Below, piece by piece: positions 54,634 through 63,692 of a stretch of 64,000 nucleotides of DNA (position 1 is the first letter of the stretch; every line of letters begins with the position of its first letter). The stretch comes from Pedobacter sp. KBW06 (lineage in GTDB: Bacteria > Bacteroidota > Bacteroidia > Sphingobacteriales > Sphingobacteriaceae): NCBI RefSeq assembly GCF_003852525.1, contig NZ_QAJL01000001.1, positions 1,265,133-1,329,132 on the forward strand. Direction: 5' to 3'. The translations under genes were made by a program, and so were the position numbers. The notes beneath the pieces were generated by a model, which ran no database searches, was not told where the DNA came from, and saw only the letters and a list, made by a program, of their open reading frames with translations.

Positions 54634-57249
54634 TTAGCGGTTTCTTTTAATAACGGCGGCAAGATTGATGCCTTTGCCCAGCACCGGTTTAAACAGGTCG
54701 CCCATTTCATTTGCCCGGGAGACCGCATTATAAATGTTAAAGTCCTTCATTTGAAGCCCTTTTTTTACCTCATCCCAATGCAAGGGCATGGAAACTGTAG
54801 CTCCGGGCTTAGGGCGTAAAGAGTAAGGAGCAGCAATGGTAGCCTGAGCCCTATTTTGGAGGAAATCCAGATAGATCTTTCCTTTACGGTCGGCCACCAC
54901 CCGTTCCATACTGGTTGTTTTCGGCAGCTCACGGTTAACAAGCGTGACGATAATTTTGGCAAACTCCTTACTCTGGTCATAGGTGTATTTGTTTCCCAGA
55001 GGAATGTAAATGTGCAGGCCTGTAGATCCACTGGTTTTACAATAGCCCGGAACACCCATATCATCCAAAATAGCTTTGGTTACCTGTGCCACTTCAATAG
55101 TCTGATCAAATGCTTGTTTATCCGGATCCAGATCAAGGATGCACCAGGTTGGATGGTCTGGTTTCTTAATCTTGCTGCTCCATGGATGTATTTCGATGCA
55201 GCCCAGATTGGCCATGTACAATAGTGTTGCCTTATCCTTTCCTACCAGAAAATGTTTATCGGTATCGTCTCCTTCTGCATGATACAGATATGTTTTAATC
55301 CAGTCGGGCACTTTTCCGGTCACGTCTTTCTGGTAAAAATTTTGACCGGTAATCCCATCAGGAAAACGGTTCAAAGACTGCGGACGGTCTTTCAGATAAG
55401 GTAAAATAAAACCGGAGATCTGATCATAATAATTGATCAGGTCACGTTTACTTATTTTTTCAACCGGCCAGTATATTTTGTCCGGATTACTGAATGTTAA
55501 CTCATGTCCGTTTACTTTTTTCAGCTGTGTTTCTCCCTCTTTTGTAATTAACATGTCTTTAGGATTAATGGATTTCGGGACAACTTTATCAATTTCTACC
55601 GCCCTTTCCAGCGTTACTTCTTTTGCCTTTTTATCTTCCCTCATTCCCTTAAAAGATGGATGTCTCATTAACCCATCTTTGGTCATTTCTGCAAAATTCA
55701 CCTCGCAGATCAGTTCGGGCTTTAACCAGGTTGCTTTCGCCTGGGGGGTATTGAACCTAAACCGGTTAGGTTTATTGACATCCGGTTCTTCAGAAAACGG
55801 GATTTTATCTGTAATCAGTGGTTCGAACTGCCTGAGCAGTTCTTTTTGGGTACTCAAACTAAAGCCTGTCCCGATCTTTCCGGTATATATCAATTTCCCC
55901 TTTTTGAATAAGCCTGCCAGTAGCGAACTAAAAGGTTTCGGGCTCCCTGCAATTTTGGTGAAGCCACCAATCACCACTTCCTGACCTTTGCTGGTCTTTA
56001 TTTTTAACCAATCATTTGTCCGGTTCCCAATATGGTAAATACTGTCGGCCCGCTTCGCCATGATTCCTTCCAAACCAATGCGTTTTGTTGCATTAAGAAA
56101 TTCGGTCCCGGAAGTTTCAAAGGCTTTACTGAACCGGATAGGAGATTCATCGGGAACGAGCGCTGCAAGAATTGCTTTTCGATCAAGCAAGGGCAAATGG
56201 CAAAGGTCATAGCCATTGTACCACAGGATATCAAAAACATAGTACAGCAGTTCTCCGTCGGCATCGCTATTCCAGTTTTGCAGGGCTCCAAAATTAGCAT
56301 CCCCCTTTTTATTCACCACGACTACCTCCCCGTCTATAATTGCATTAATCTTCCAGTCTTTCAATTGCTTATAGATGGGATAATACTTCTGATCATAGGG
56401 TTTATCATTACGGGATTTGAACGCGACCTTTCCTTTATTCATAAAAGCTACTGCACGATACCCATCCCATTTGATTTCATATACCCAGCCCGGTTCATCA
56501 AAAGGCTCAGCGGCCAAAGTCGCCAGCATAGGTTTAACCTGATCGTAAAAAGTCTTTTTTACTGCTTTTTTAAGCAGTTCTTCTAACCTGCCAGCCACAG
56601 GTACTCTGGCTTTACCCTGCTTTTCCATCACTCTAATTGCTTTTCGGGCCTTTTGATCGGGATTATGATCAGGCTTTTTTTCCATTTGTGCAATGGTTTT
56701 CCTGGAAATAACAGATTTGTCCTTTAAAAGAATGTCCCGGTCTTCTGCATACTGATCTTTGAGTTTCATGAGCAGCCAACCGTTATCTCCCCTGCCATGA
56801 GCTTTAACCAATGCATAAGCCCCTTTGAGTTTCTTTCCCTTCAAAATGACTTTAAGCTTTCCCGCTTTCAGCTGATCAAGCAACTGTTTTTCCTGTTGTC
56901 GAAGATCACCGGATTCAGGCTCGAAGGGCTTGTACGTACCTTCGTCCCATACAATTACGGTACCTCCTCCATATTCCTTTTCGGGAATGATGCCTTCAAA
57001 ACTCCGGTAATCGTAGGGATGATCTTCCACCATCATCGCCAGACGCTTAATTTCGGGATTGGTAGATGGCCCCTTTGGGACTGCCCAGCTTTTTAATACA
57101 CCATCCATTTCCAAACGAAAATCATAATGCAAATGAGTAGCATCATGTTTCTGAATAACAAAACGCAATTCATTTCCGGTTCCCTTCCCCCCTTCGGGCT
57201 CAGGTGTTTTCTTAAAGGAACGTTTCTTTTTATATTCAGTAAGACTCAT
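54634..57249 (-). CDS. ligD: ATP-dependent DNA ligase LigD (three-domain)
   Basis: The 871-residue NHEJ enzyme has the order phosphoesterase, ligase, polymerase. The 3'-phosphoesterase domain spans about 10-190 (H-D-A-T-H-L-H-Y-D-F-R-L-E, W-A-V-P-K-G-P-S). The ligase domain spans about 235-545; K260 in Y-E-I-K-W-D-G is the adenylated lysine. The primase-like polymerase domain spans about 585-865 (H-P-W-S-S, C-I-L-D-L-D-P-D, G-S-T-G-L-H-I-Y-I-P). This order is common in Bacteroidota and Pseudomonas but not Mycobacterium. The length is normal and all three domains look intact. Confidence 0.97.
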   Translation of the reverse strand: MSLTEYKKKRSFKKTPEPEGGKGTGNELRFVIQKHDATHLHYDFRLEMDGVLKSWAVPKGPSTNPEIKRLAMMVEDHPYDYRSFEGIIPEKEYGGGTVIVWDEGTYKPFEPESGDLRQQEKQLLDQLKAGKLKVILKGKKLKGAYALVKAHGRGDNGWLLMKLKDQYAEDRDILLKDKSVISRKTIAQMEKKPDHNPDQKARKAIRVMEKQGKARVPVAGRLEELLKKAVKKTFYDQVKPMLATLAAEPFDEPGWVYEIKWDGYRAVAFMNKGKVAFKSRNDKPYDQKYYPIYKQLKDWKINAIIDGEVVVVNKKGDANFGALQNWNSDADGELLYYVFDILWYNGYDLCHLPLLDRKAILAALVPDESPIRFSKAFETSGTEFLNATKRIGLEGIMAKRADSIYHIGNRTNDWLKIKTSKGQEVVIGGFTKIAGSPKPFSSLLAGLFKKGKLIYTGKIGTGFSLSTQKELLRQFEPLITDKIPFSEEPDVNKPNRFRFNTPQAKATWLKPELICEVNFAEMTKDGLMRHPSFKGMREDKKAKEVTLERAVEIDKVVPKSINPKDMLITKEGETQLKKVNGHELTFSNPDKIYWPVEKISKRDLINYYDQISGFILPYLKDRPQSLNRFPDGITGQNFYQKDVTGKVPDWIKTYLYHAEGDDTDKHFLVGKDKATLLYMANLGCIEIHPWSSKIKKPDHPTWCILDLDPDKQAFDQTIEVAQVTKAILDDMGVPGYCKTSGSTGLHIYIPLGNKYTYDQSKEFAKIIVTLVNRELPKTTSMERVVADRKGKIYLDFLQNRAQATIAAPYSLRPKPGATVSMPLHWDEVKKGLQMKDFNIYNAVSRANEMGDLFKPVLGKGINLAAVIKRNR

Positions 57250-57452
57250 TGGAAATCATGTTGAAGCCTGAGGGCAAATTGAAAAATAAATGACTCGGGT
57301 ATAAAACAAGCATAGGGGCAGAAAGTTTAGGGGAAGGTTGCGCTGGTTTGGCATTCCTGATATTTAACTCTTTTTAACATACAGTTGTTGCAACTATGTT
57401 GTATATTTAAATATAATTTAATTAGGGATGATTAAATTAGTTGATTATGGCC

Positions 57453-57492
57453 GGTAGCAGTTTGGTAGCTGCTACCACTTTTTCTATCTTCG
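57453..57492 (+). promoter_or_regulatory. Hairpin overlapping a promoter just before the secreted orphan gene
   Basis: GGTAGCAG (57453-57460) pairs with CTGCTACC (57469-57476) and is followed by TTTTT (57479-57483). The loop carries TTTG (57461-57464), and TATCTTCG (57485-57492) stands 20 bases further, a near match to the -33/-7 consensus. The -7 ends four bases before ATG 57497. It may be a terminator for plus-strand read-through, a promoter for a leaderless transcript, or both. Confidence 0.45.
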
Positions 57493-57496
57493 GGAT

Positions 57497-58231
57497 ATGA
57501 AATACATCGTCATCATGGCTTTCGTTTTAACGACGTTGAATGCCATTGCTCAGCAACCGACTTATAAATGGGAAGATGAGCTTTGCCTATATGAAGGTAC
57601 ATACGACACCAAAAAAGTCACAAAGGCTCAGCTCAAAGCCTGTTATCGCCTTGCCTTACAGAACGATTTCGATATCAATACCTCCCCGATGGTCTTTAAA
57701 CCGGAAGACATTCAAAGCCGTCTGCAACCGGAAAAACTGGAAGAAGAATTCAGTACTAAAAATGAGGCGCTAAAAAAGCTCATAGTCCCCCAAACCCCTT
57801 TCTGGAAAGGGTTTAAAGCAGCAAAACTGAAAGAGCAGCAGCAGCGCTATGCCTTTAACCGCGCAGCTTTTAAGGCTTATAAAGACGTCAATGCTTTAAA
57901 AGAATACCAGTCAAAAAATGAAGCTGCACAACGCTATACGACAATATTATTGGCCGGCGGTAATACCCTGCTGGAGGAATGGAAGGAATTGAGAAAAAAA
58001 ATGGCGGCAAGAAACGGTGATCCCGACCGGATTACCCGCGAGTATGAAGCCCGTCTTGCATCTCCCGAAAGATTGAATTACGCTTTTGTAGATGTGATGA
58101 CTTTTGGATGGTTCAACAGTGCCAATGAAGGAATTGAACTCGCTGCCGATATTTACCCTCAGGAACTGGTAAATAAAGAATGGAAAAAGCTATTCATCAA
58201 AACAAAAACCATTCATTGTGATGAACCGTAA
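57497..58231 (+). CDS. Uncharacterised secreted protein, 244 residues
   Basis: I do not recognise a family. The signal peptide ends N-A-I-A-Q. The mature part is mostly helical and charged, with A-F-N-R-A-A-F-K-A-Y-K-D-V-N-A-L-K-E-Y-Q like a coiled coil (about 120-150). One Cys pair (C-L-Y-E-G-T, K-A-C-Y) and a Cys near the end are present. A periplasmic location follows from the signal peptide. It is divergent from ligD with a 247-bp gap, and convergent with the stress protein gene. Confidence 0.72.
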   Translation: MKYIVIMAFVLTTLNAIAQQPTYKWEDELCLYEGTYDTKKVTKAQLKACYRLALQNDFDINTSPMVFKPEDIQSRLQPEKLEEEFSTKNEALKKLIVPQTPFWKGFKAAKLKEQQQRYAFNRAAFKAYKDVNALKEYQSKNEAAQRYTTILLAGGNTLLEEWKELRKKMAARNGDPDRITREYEARLASPERLNYAFVDVMTFGWFNSANEGIELAADIYPQELVNKEWKKLFIKTKTIHCDEP

Positions 58232-58246
58232 TTATAAATGGTAAAA

Positions 58247-58837
58247 TCAGAATAGAATTTCATTCTCGACTTCCAGCTGATCTTCAAAGAGTTTGCCAAG
58301 CTCAACAAGGTATTCGGTATCAAAAACGTCCGCCTGGCTGAGATTCTTTGCAAACAGGATACGGTCTAAGACGCTGACGGCACCATTTACCGGAAAAACC
58401 AATACCCTGCAGCCAAGGGCTTCAATTATTGAAGAAGCTTTGCTCCCTGATAAAATAGGATTCATTTCATACCCCCTGCCTGCACCCATCGCGATCAGTT
58501 CTATATTCCCATTCTTCAGCAGATCAACCACATGACCAGTTAAATCTCCCTGGCTAACCATACTGAAAACTATTGGTTTACGCTGATCCGTATCTATTAA
58601 TGAAAACAACCTGCTGAGATGATGTTTAATTTTATTCATTTCCCCCTCGCAATGATCTTTCCAGGAATGATCCCCTTCTCCATGAAAAATACCCGGATAA
58701 AAAGTACTTACCGGAATGCCATAATCAGTGTAGAACAACAATATATTCACATGGAGTTTTACAGCCAACAGTGCGGCCTCCTCTGCTGCAATCAACGCAT
58801 TTTTCGAAAAATCTGTCAATACAAGAATCGTTTTCAT
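58247..58837 (-). CDS. Universal stress protein, second domain truncated
   Basis: The 196-residue cytoplasmic protein has one complete Usp domain (about 1-145; M-K-T-I-L-V-L-T-D-F-S start and the G-A-G-R-G, S-G-S-K-A-S loop that binds nucleotide in the family). A second domain opens with L-D-R-I-L-F-A-K-N-L-S but stops about 40 residues later at I-L-F. Bacteroidota tandem Usp proteins are usually about 270-290 residues. The start is placed at ATG 58837 rather than in the longer frame to 58867. No remainder of the second domain follows in another frame. Confidence 0.85.
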   Translation of the reverse strand: MKTILVLTDFSKNALIAAEEAALLAVKLHVNILLFYTDYGIPVSTFYPGIFHGEGDHSWKDHCEGEMNKIKHHLSRLFSLIDTDQRKPIVFSMVSQGDLTGHVVDLLKNGNIELIAMGAGRGYEMNPILSGSKASSIIEALGCRVLVFPVNGAVSVLDRILFAKNLSQADVFDTEYLVELGKLFEDQLEVENEILF

Positions 58838-58984
58838 GGTCACAAACGTTAATTTTACACCTGGCAATTTCTTCAGAAAACAACCTCATTTTTATGTCTC
58901 CTACTGGACAAATCAGTGATGAAGATCATTGTTTAATCCCCACTTATTCACTAAATTGTAGTCATCCAATAAATCTTATACAAG

Positions 58985-59389
58985 ATGGACAAATCCAATA
59001 GAATATCAAGAGCTTTTTACCAGCAATTAGCAAGACTATTTTATGCCATTGCGGCAACTGACGGCAAGGTAAGAAAAGAAGAGGAGGAGGAGCTGAAGAA
59101 AATTGTAAAAAATGAATGGCTCAGCTTTGACGCTTCCTTTGATGAGTATGGAATTGATTTTGTCTGCTACATTTCAATCACGTTCGACTGGTTACAGGAA
59201 AATGACTGGGGCATTAAACGGGCCATCTCCGACTTCAAAACTTACAGAGAAAGCAATAAAAATCTGTTTACCGATCCCATCAATCAACTGATCCTGAAAA
59301 CAAGTGCAGCAATTACTTCGGCATTTGCAACGCAAAATAAATCTGAACTTGTATTGCTAAATAAGCTGAATATGGTACTGAATAACTAA
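58985..59389 (+). CDS. TerB-like protein
   Basis: The 134-residue soluble helical protein has the TerB-type opening L-A-R-L-F-Y-A-I-A-A-T-D-G-K-V-R-K-E-E-E-E-E-L (about 15-38), where D-G-x-V and the acidic run resemble the metal-binding motif. TerB-fold proteins occur in stress responses; the function is unknown here. It ends 10 bp before a terminator hairpin. Confidence 0.68.
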   Translation: MDKSNRISRAFYQQLARLFYAIAATDGKVRKEEEEELKKIVKNEWLSFDASFDEYGIDFVCYISITFDWLQENDWGIKRAISDFKTYRESNKNLFTDPINQLILKTSAAITSAFATQNKSELVLLNKLNMVLNN

Positions 59390-59398
59390 AATGATAAA

Positions 59399-59428
59399 GG
59401 CAGGTACGCCGACCAAAACGCACCTGCC
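59399..59428. terminator. Bidirectional terminator between TerB-like and GH genes
   Basis: GGCAGGT (59399-59405) pairs with ACCTGCC (59422-59428), a perfect 7-bp stem with a 16-base loop. The plus strand continues CTTATTTTCTT; the minus strand continues TTTATCATTTT. It lies between convergent stops. Confidence 0.75.
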
Positions 59429-59437
59429 CTTATTTTC

Positions 59438-61624
59438 TTATTCTATGAGTACCCAGGTATAACTTTCCGGCTCCAGCGTACAGGTATATTCAATTTCATA
59501 ATTCCTGTTCAGGGTATAGCTTTTTGCAGCCTTTCCCTTTTCCATCAGCTTTGCGACCGAAGTTAAACCAGTATAATAAAGCGGAACCTTGATGGTCCTG
59601 GTAATTTTCTCTTTTAATGGATTGTACAACATCAACATCCCTTTGTTTTTCAGCTTAGGGTTTACATGCAGTAAACCATCCCAATCTCTTCCATCTGCCC
59701 TGCGTAAATGGATAATCTCTGAATTCAGAATGTCACGGTATTTCTTATACCAGTCTATCACCCTGACTACGGTCAGCCTTGTATTTTCCGTATCGTACAA
59801 CCTTGGGCCGCGGTAGCAGGCCTGAACGCCGGCACCATAGTACTGCATCATCAATTGCTCGTAGTCTTTAAGGTGGTCTTTTAAGGGTTCCAATACCGCC
59901 TCAGGTCCTCCGCCCTGATATTTAGTAAGGGGAACAAAGCCCCAGCTCATGGAAGCGGTCTTTTCCCAGGTGCCGTCAAAGATATTCTGACGGTTCAGGA
60001 TCAGTTGGTTTTCTCTTGGCAAAGAGAAATTCACTTCCCGGTAGCCAATTCCGATTTTATGCGTCCCATCGAGAAAGTACCAGTCGGGCGCATTGATATA
60101 GACCCCTTTCCCATTTAACCAGTGGTATAATTCTTTCTGAATCGTGATCTGCTTCCATTGAGAATCTTCCAATCCCTGGTGTCCCGGATGACTGGTAGAA
60201 GCGCAGACATCACCGGGATAGGGCCCGTCATTTTCCCAAATATCAAAACCTGTTTTCGAATAAAAGGCCTTGATCTTATCCCGGTATCCCAATCCCCACT
60301 TACTGCCAAAACATGGTGCATTGCCAAAAAAGGCACCTCCGGGTTTACCTGTTTTGGGATTAATGACATCATCTTCATCACTGATCCTGCGGGAGCTGAA
60401 AAGGGAATAACTGCCGATAAAAACCTTTTTCTGATGTGCATAGTCGGCAAGGTCTTTCCATCGCTTAATGTTTGTAGCGCTGGTATCTTCCACATTACAA
60501 TGACTGCCAAAACTCAGGATGAGTGCTTCGTAACCTGTTGCCGCACACTGGTCTACGGCACTCCGTACTTCGTCATCGTTCTTGCTCACCAGGTGCATAA
60601 ATATCGGGTTTGCTGTTGTCCAGGGTGCAATGGTATTGTACATTTTTCGGATAGCAAGGCCTCTCCGCTCCCGGTCATAGCTGTCCATCAATAGTTCACA
60701 ACTGCGTATAGATTGATAAGTTTCTCCTTTTTTCAAATCGATTCCAGATACCTTATCAGGATAGATTTCCAGCAAACAAGGTGTTTGATAATCGTAATTG
60801 ACCTGTGAGGTGTAGGTAGAATCTACTTTCCAATGGGTGGTCTGATCACTCAGGTCATACCTCATGGCATTGTTAAACGCATAGTTACTTTCCACATAAA
60901 TGCCCTGAGGGTTTGCCATTTTATCGACTCCTCCCACTACTGCACTTTGTTCCTCTACCATGCCCAGGATTTCGTTCACCACACGGTTTACTTTAAAAGT
61001 CTGATCTCCGGTATTATGAATAGAAAGCGATTTTACAATTAAAGGAAGGCCATCATACAGCTCATAGTTTACGCTGATTTCCAAACCGGACAATTGAGCC
61101 GCAACGGCACGGTAATGAAAGGAAAGCACTTTCCCGCTGGCCTGCTTATGATTTGATGCCCAGAATTTACTCTTCCAGTTTAACTGTGAACGGATTGGAT
61201 TGACTTCAAAATTAATCATCTTAAAATCCTGATCACCCGGAGTAAAACGGTCCAGCCATTCCGGTAAGATGTAAGCGTTCTCTTTCTGCCCGATCAGGCC
61301 ACCAATGTGGTAATCTTTTCCATTGATGTTGATCCTCGCTTCTGGTTTTACTGACCTCAGCAATTGCTGCCCGTTTACCTGGTTCAGGTAATCAATACAG
61401 ACTACATTGGGTTCAATTCTGAATGTACGCTTCACAAGACCATTGTCAAGCGTGACTTCTTTCTTTGTGTCCTTTACTTTAACAGTTGCGGTATACTCAG
61501 TTGCGTTTAACAACCAATCTTTTTTTACCACTTTCTGCGCCAGCAAAACTGAAGTAGAGCTGATCATACCAAAACCGATCAGGGATAAACCAAGCCGGAT
61601 CTGTTTAATGTTGATTTTTTTCAT
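59438..61624 (-). CDS. Clan GH-D-like secreted glycoside hydrolase
   Basis: The 728-residue secreted protein (signal peptide ending L-L-A-Q) has an N-terminal beta-sandwich (about 40-300) and a TIM barrel (about 330-620) of alpha-galactosidase type. A carboxylate in W-E-N-D-G-P (D466) is the likely nucleophile. The C-terminal beta domain contains M-L-M-L-Y-N-P-L. It is distant from the GH36 and GH27-like enzymes at 28976-33225. It may belong to a less-studied branch acting on alpha-linked galactose or a related sugar. It follows the PKD-like lipoprotein and SusD genes, so it is the enzyme of this Sus-type locus. The family is moderately sure and the substrate unknown. Confidence 0.7.
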   Translation of the reverse strand: MKKINIKQIRLGLSLIGFGMISSTSVLLAQKVVKKDWLLNATEYTATVKVKDTKKEVTLDNGLVKRTFRIEPNVVCIDYLNQVNGQQLLRSVKPEARININGKDYHIGGLIGQKENAYILPEWLDRFTPGDQDFKMINFEVNPIRSQLNWKSKFWASNHKQASGKVLSFHYRAVAAQLSGLEISVNYELYDGLPLIVKSLSIHNTGDQTFKVNRVVNEILGMVEEQSAVVGGVDKMANPQGIYVESNYAFNNAMRYDLSDQTTHWKVDSTYTSQVNYDYQTPCLLEIYPDKVSGIDLKKGETYQSIRSCELLMDSYDRERRGLAIRKMYNTIAPWTTANPIFMHLVSKNDDEVRSAVDQCAATGYEALILSFGSHCNVEDTSATNIKRWKDLADYAHQKKVFIGSYSLFSSRRISDEDDVINPKTGKPGGAFFGNAPCFGSKWGLGYRDKIKAFYSKTGFDIWENDGPYPGDVCASTSHPGHQGLEDSQWKQITIQKELYHWLNGKGVYINAPDWYFLDGTHKIGIGYREVNFSLPRENQLILNRQNIFDGTWEKTASMSWGFVPLTKYQGGGPEAVLEPLKDHLKDYEQLMMQYYGAGVQACYRGPRLYDTENTRLTVVRVIDWYKKYRDILNSEIIHLRRADGRDWDGLLHVNPKLKNKGMLMLYNPLKEKITRTIKVPLYYTGLTSVAKLMEKGKAAKSYTLNRNYEIEYTCTLEPESYTWVLIE

Positions 61625-61652
61625 TCGTGTTTATTTGTGTGTTTGTTGGTTA

Positions 61653-61682
61653 AGCAGCTGGCATAGCTATACGCCAGCTGCT
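61653..61682. other. Perfect inverted repeat between lipoprotein and GH genes
   Basis: AGCAGCTGGC (61653-61662) pairs perfectly with GCCAGCTGCT (61673-61682), loop 10 bases. On the minus strand (the direction of the genes) no T-run follows, so it is not a standard terminator. It may stabilise an mRNA end after processing or be a binding site. Confidence 0.7.
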
Positions 61683-61715
61683 GTGGTTTCTTGTTTTAAA
61701 AATAATACTTTTTAA

Positions 61716-62033
61716 CTACTGGACGGTAATGTCCCTGCTTAAACTCTTATCGGCTACAGTTACCGTAACCTTAGCATTGGTATTGCCGAATTTGATGGTC
61801 ACCTTTGATGTTCCTTGTCCACCTGATATCGTGGCATCTCCGGTTACCTCCCATACATAAGTACCATTGATGTAATAGGTAGCAAAATCAACACTGTTAT
61901 TTTTCTTTACTTCTGCCGGACCTGATATGACAAGTGTCTTAGGCGCTTCGTATCCGCCTTCTTCATAATTTTTTTTACAGGCTCCCAGACTTAGGGTCAC
62001 CAGGAGTAACATTGCTATGAATAGATTTTTCAT
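61716..62033 (-). CDS. Small lipoprotein with PKD/Ig-like domain
   Basis: The 105-residue lipoprotein (lipobox L-G-A-C-K-K) has one Ig-like/PKD-type domain (about 33-105; Y-V-W-E-V-T-G-D-A, G-Q-G-T-S-K-V-T-I-K-F). It lies 28 bp after susD, the place of SusE-type accessory binding proteins, but is much shorter. A surface accessory role is inferred. Confidence 0.75.
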   Translation of the reverse strand: MKNLFIAMLLLVTLSLGACKKNYEEGGYEAPKTLVISGPAEVKKNNSVDFATYYINGTYVWEVTGDATISGGQGTSKVTIKFGNTNAKVTVTVADKSLSRDITVQ

Positions 62034-62061
62034 GAGTTGTTTAGTTTATACAAATAATCGT

Positions 62062-63615
62062 TTAATAACCAGCATTTTGAGTCAGATTCTTATTCAAATC
62101 CCTTTCCTGTTGGGGAATCGGCCACAGGTATCTGAATTCTCCCCAATTACTGATGATCCAGTTGACACCAGGATTGCCAAGGTGTTTGTTTTCCAATGCG
62201 GATTTCAACGTCTTCCAGCGTAACAGATCTTCGAACCTTACCGACTCTCCGGCCAGCTCTACCCTGCGTTCATGACGGATTTTATTCCTCATTTCTTCTT
62301 TTGTTAAACCAGCAGGAAGGTCAGGATTGCTGATCCCTGCACGCCTGCGGATTTCTTTGATCGCTGCATATACGGACGGGTCCGGGCCAACGGCCTCATT
62401 TTGTGCTTCCGCATAGGATAAATAAGCTTCTGCATTTCTGAGTACGATCCAGTTATAAGGAATCGTTCCTTTTGGCAACGTATTGAGGACGGCACTTGAA
62501 ATGGTATATTTCTTCCAGCCATACATCGTTGCCGTCCAGGTCCTTTTCCATGGGATTCCAAAATAATCAGAACCTTCATAATTGATAGTGGCCGCCAAGC
62601 GGGGATCTCTGTTCTGATACTGTGTCAGGTCTGTCCTCACATCTCTGGCTCCGAGTACAAAAGGAGTACCATCGGCATTGTCATATTCATTGACAAGGTT
62701 TTGCAGGACCTGGCCCCAGTTCCAGCCTCCGGGAGCAGTGGTGGCTTCACCATTATCCGTATATCTGGTATTGATTTGAGAACCAAAATCTCCCGCACTG
62801 TTGCCCCATTGAATCTCAAACAGGGATTCTCCCAGATTTTCGGTCCCCGGCTTATTAAAGAGGTCGCTATAGCTGTTATTCAATCCATAATTCAGGTCTA
62901 AACAGGCTCTTGCCGATGCTGCAGCGGCGGTCCACATTTGATTGGACATTTCTACCCTCGCCTTTAACACCAATGCTGCACCTTTCTTTACCCGCCCAAT
63001 ATCTACTCCCGTATATTCTTTTGGAAGATACTGTGCAGCAAAGTTCAGGTCATCAAAAACAACCTTTAAGACCTCTGCTTTATTCGATCTTGAGGGCAGG
63101 AGCACATCTTCCGAAGGTAATTTCAGCATGAGTGGAACATCCCCGTACCGCATCAGCAAACGCTGGTACATAAAAGCCCGGAAAAAGCGGCATTCTGCCA
63201 GCAACCTGTTCTTCAAAGTTTCATCCATCTCAATGGCCGGGATTTTTGCAATAGCAACATTTGCCCTGGCAATGGTCGCATAGGAAGCGTTCCAGACCCT
63301 TCTCACATAACTGTTGCTGCCCAATGCCGTTTCAATCCCACTGGCCACTCCACCGTATAGTGCTGGTGAGCCTTCGCTATCCCATCTTTCGTCGTCTGTC
63401 AATACACTTTCCCAGATATACACCCAGCCAAAGTTATCTTTACGATACATGGTGCCATACACCGAGTTGGTGCCTAAAACAGCATCATTAGCCGTTTTAT
63501 AGAAATTCTCCTCATTAACATTGTTCGGATCCTTTACATTAAGCAGGTCCTTTTTACATCCCCAGGAATTGACTGCAAGGATGATGAGTAATATGTTGAT
63601 ATAGTAAGTTTTCAT
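62062..63615 (-). CDS. SusD/RagB-type lipoprotein
   Basis: The 517-residue lipoprotein (lipobox S-W-G-C-K-K-D) is the partner of the truncated SusC upstream. It has C-R-F-F-R-A-F-M-Y-Q-R-L-L, A-Y-L-S-Y-A-E-A-Q-N-E-A and the ending W-P-I-P-Q-Q-E-R-D-L-N-K-N-L-T-Q-N-A-G-Y. The start is placed at ATG 63615 (MKTYYINILLIILAVNSWGC); the longer frame to 63693 would begin at the susC stop. Confidence 0.95.
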   Translation of the reverse strand: MKTYYINILLIILAVNSWGCKKDLLNVKDPNNVNEENFYKTANDAVLGTNSVYGTMYRKDNFGWVYIWESVLTDDERWDSEGSPALYGGVASGIETALGSNSYVRRVWNASYATIARANVAIAKIPAIEMDETLKNRLLAECRFFRAFMYQRLLMRYGDVPLMLKLPSEDVLLPSRSNKAEVLKVVFDDLNFAAQYLPKEYTGVDIGRVKKGAALVLKARVEMSNQMWTAAAASARACLDLNYGLNNSYSDLFNKPGTENLGESLFEIQWGNSAGDFGSQINTRYTDNGEATTAPGGWNWGQVLQNLVNEYDNADGTPFVLGARDVRTDLTQYQNRDPRLAATINYEGSDYFGIPWKRTWTATMYGWKKYTISSAVLNTLPKGTIPYNWIVLRNAEAYLSYAEAQNEAVGPDPSVYAAIKEIRRRAGISNPDLPAGLTKEEMRNKIRHERRVELAGESVRFEDLLRWKTLKSALENKHLGNPGVNWIISNWGEFRYLWPIPQQERDLNKNLTQNAGY

Positions 63616-63692
63616 CTGTTTCTGATTATTTTTAGCGGTAATGAAGCTTGCGGTGCAGGTTTCATCTTCAATAGTTTTTTCCCTTAATTCCA

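Noticed and set aside
61407..61715. Plus-strand frame of 102 residues opposite the end of the GH gene start region.
   Set aside because: It overlaps the clear signal peptide and coding region of the hydrolase on the minus strand and has no recognisable features.
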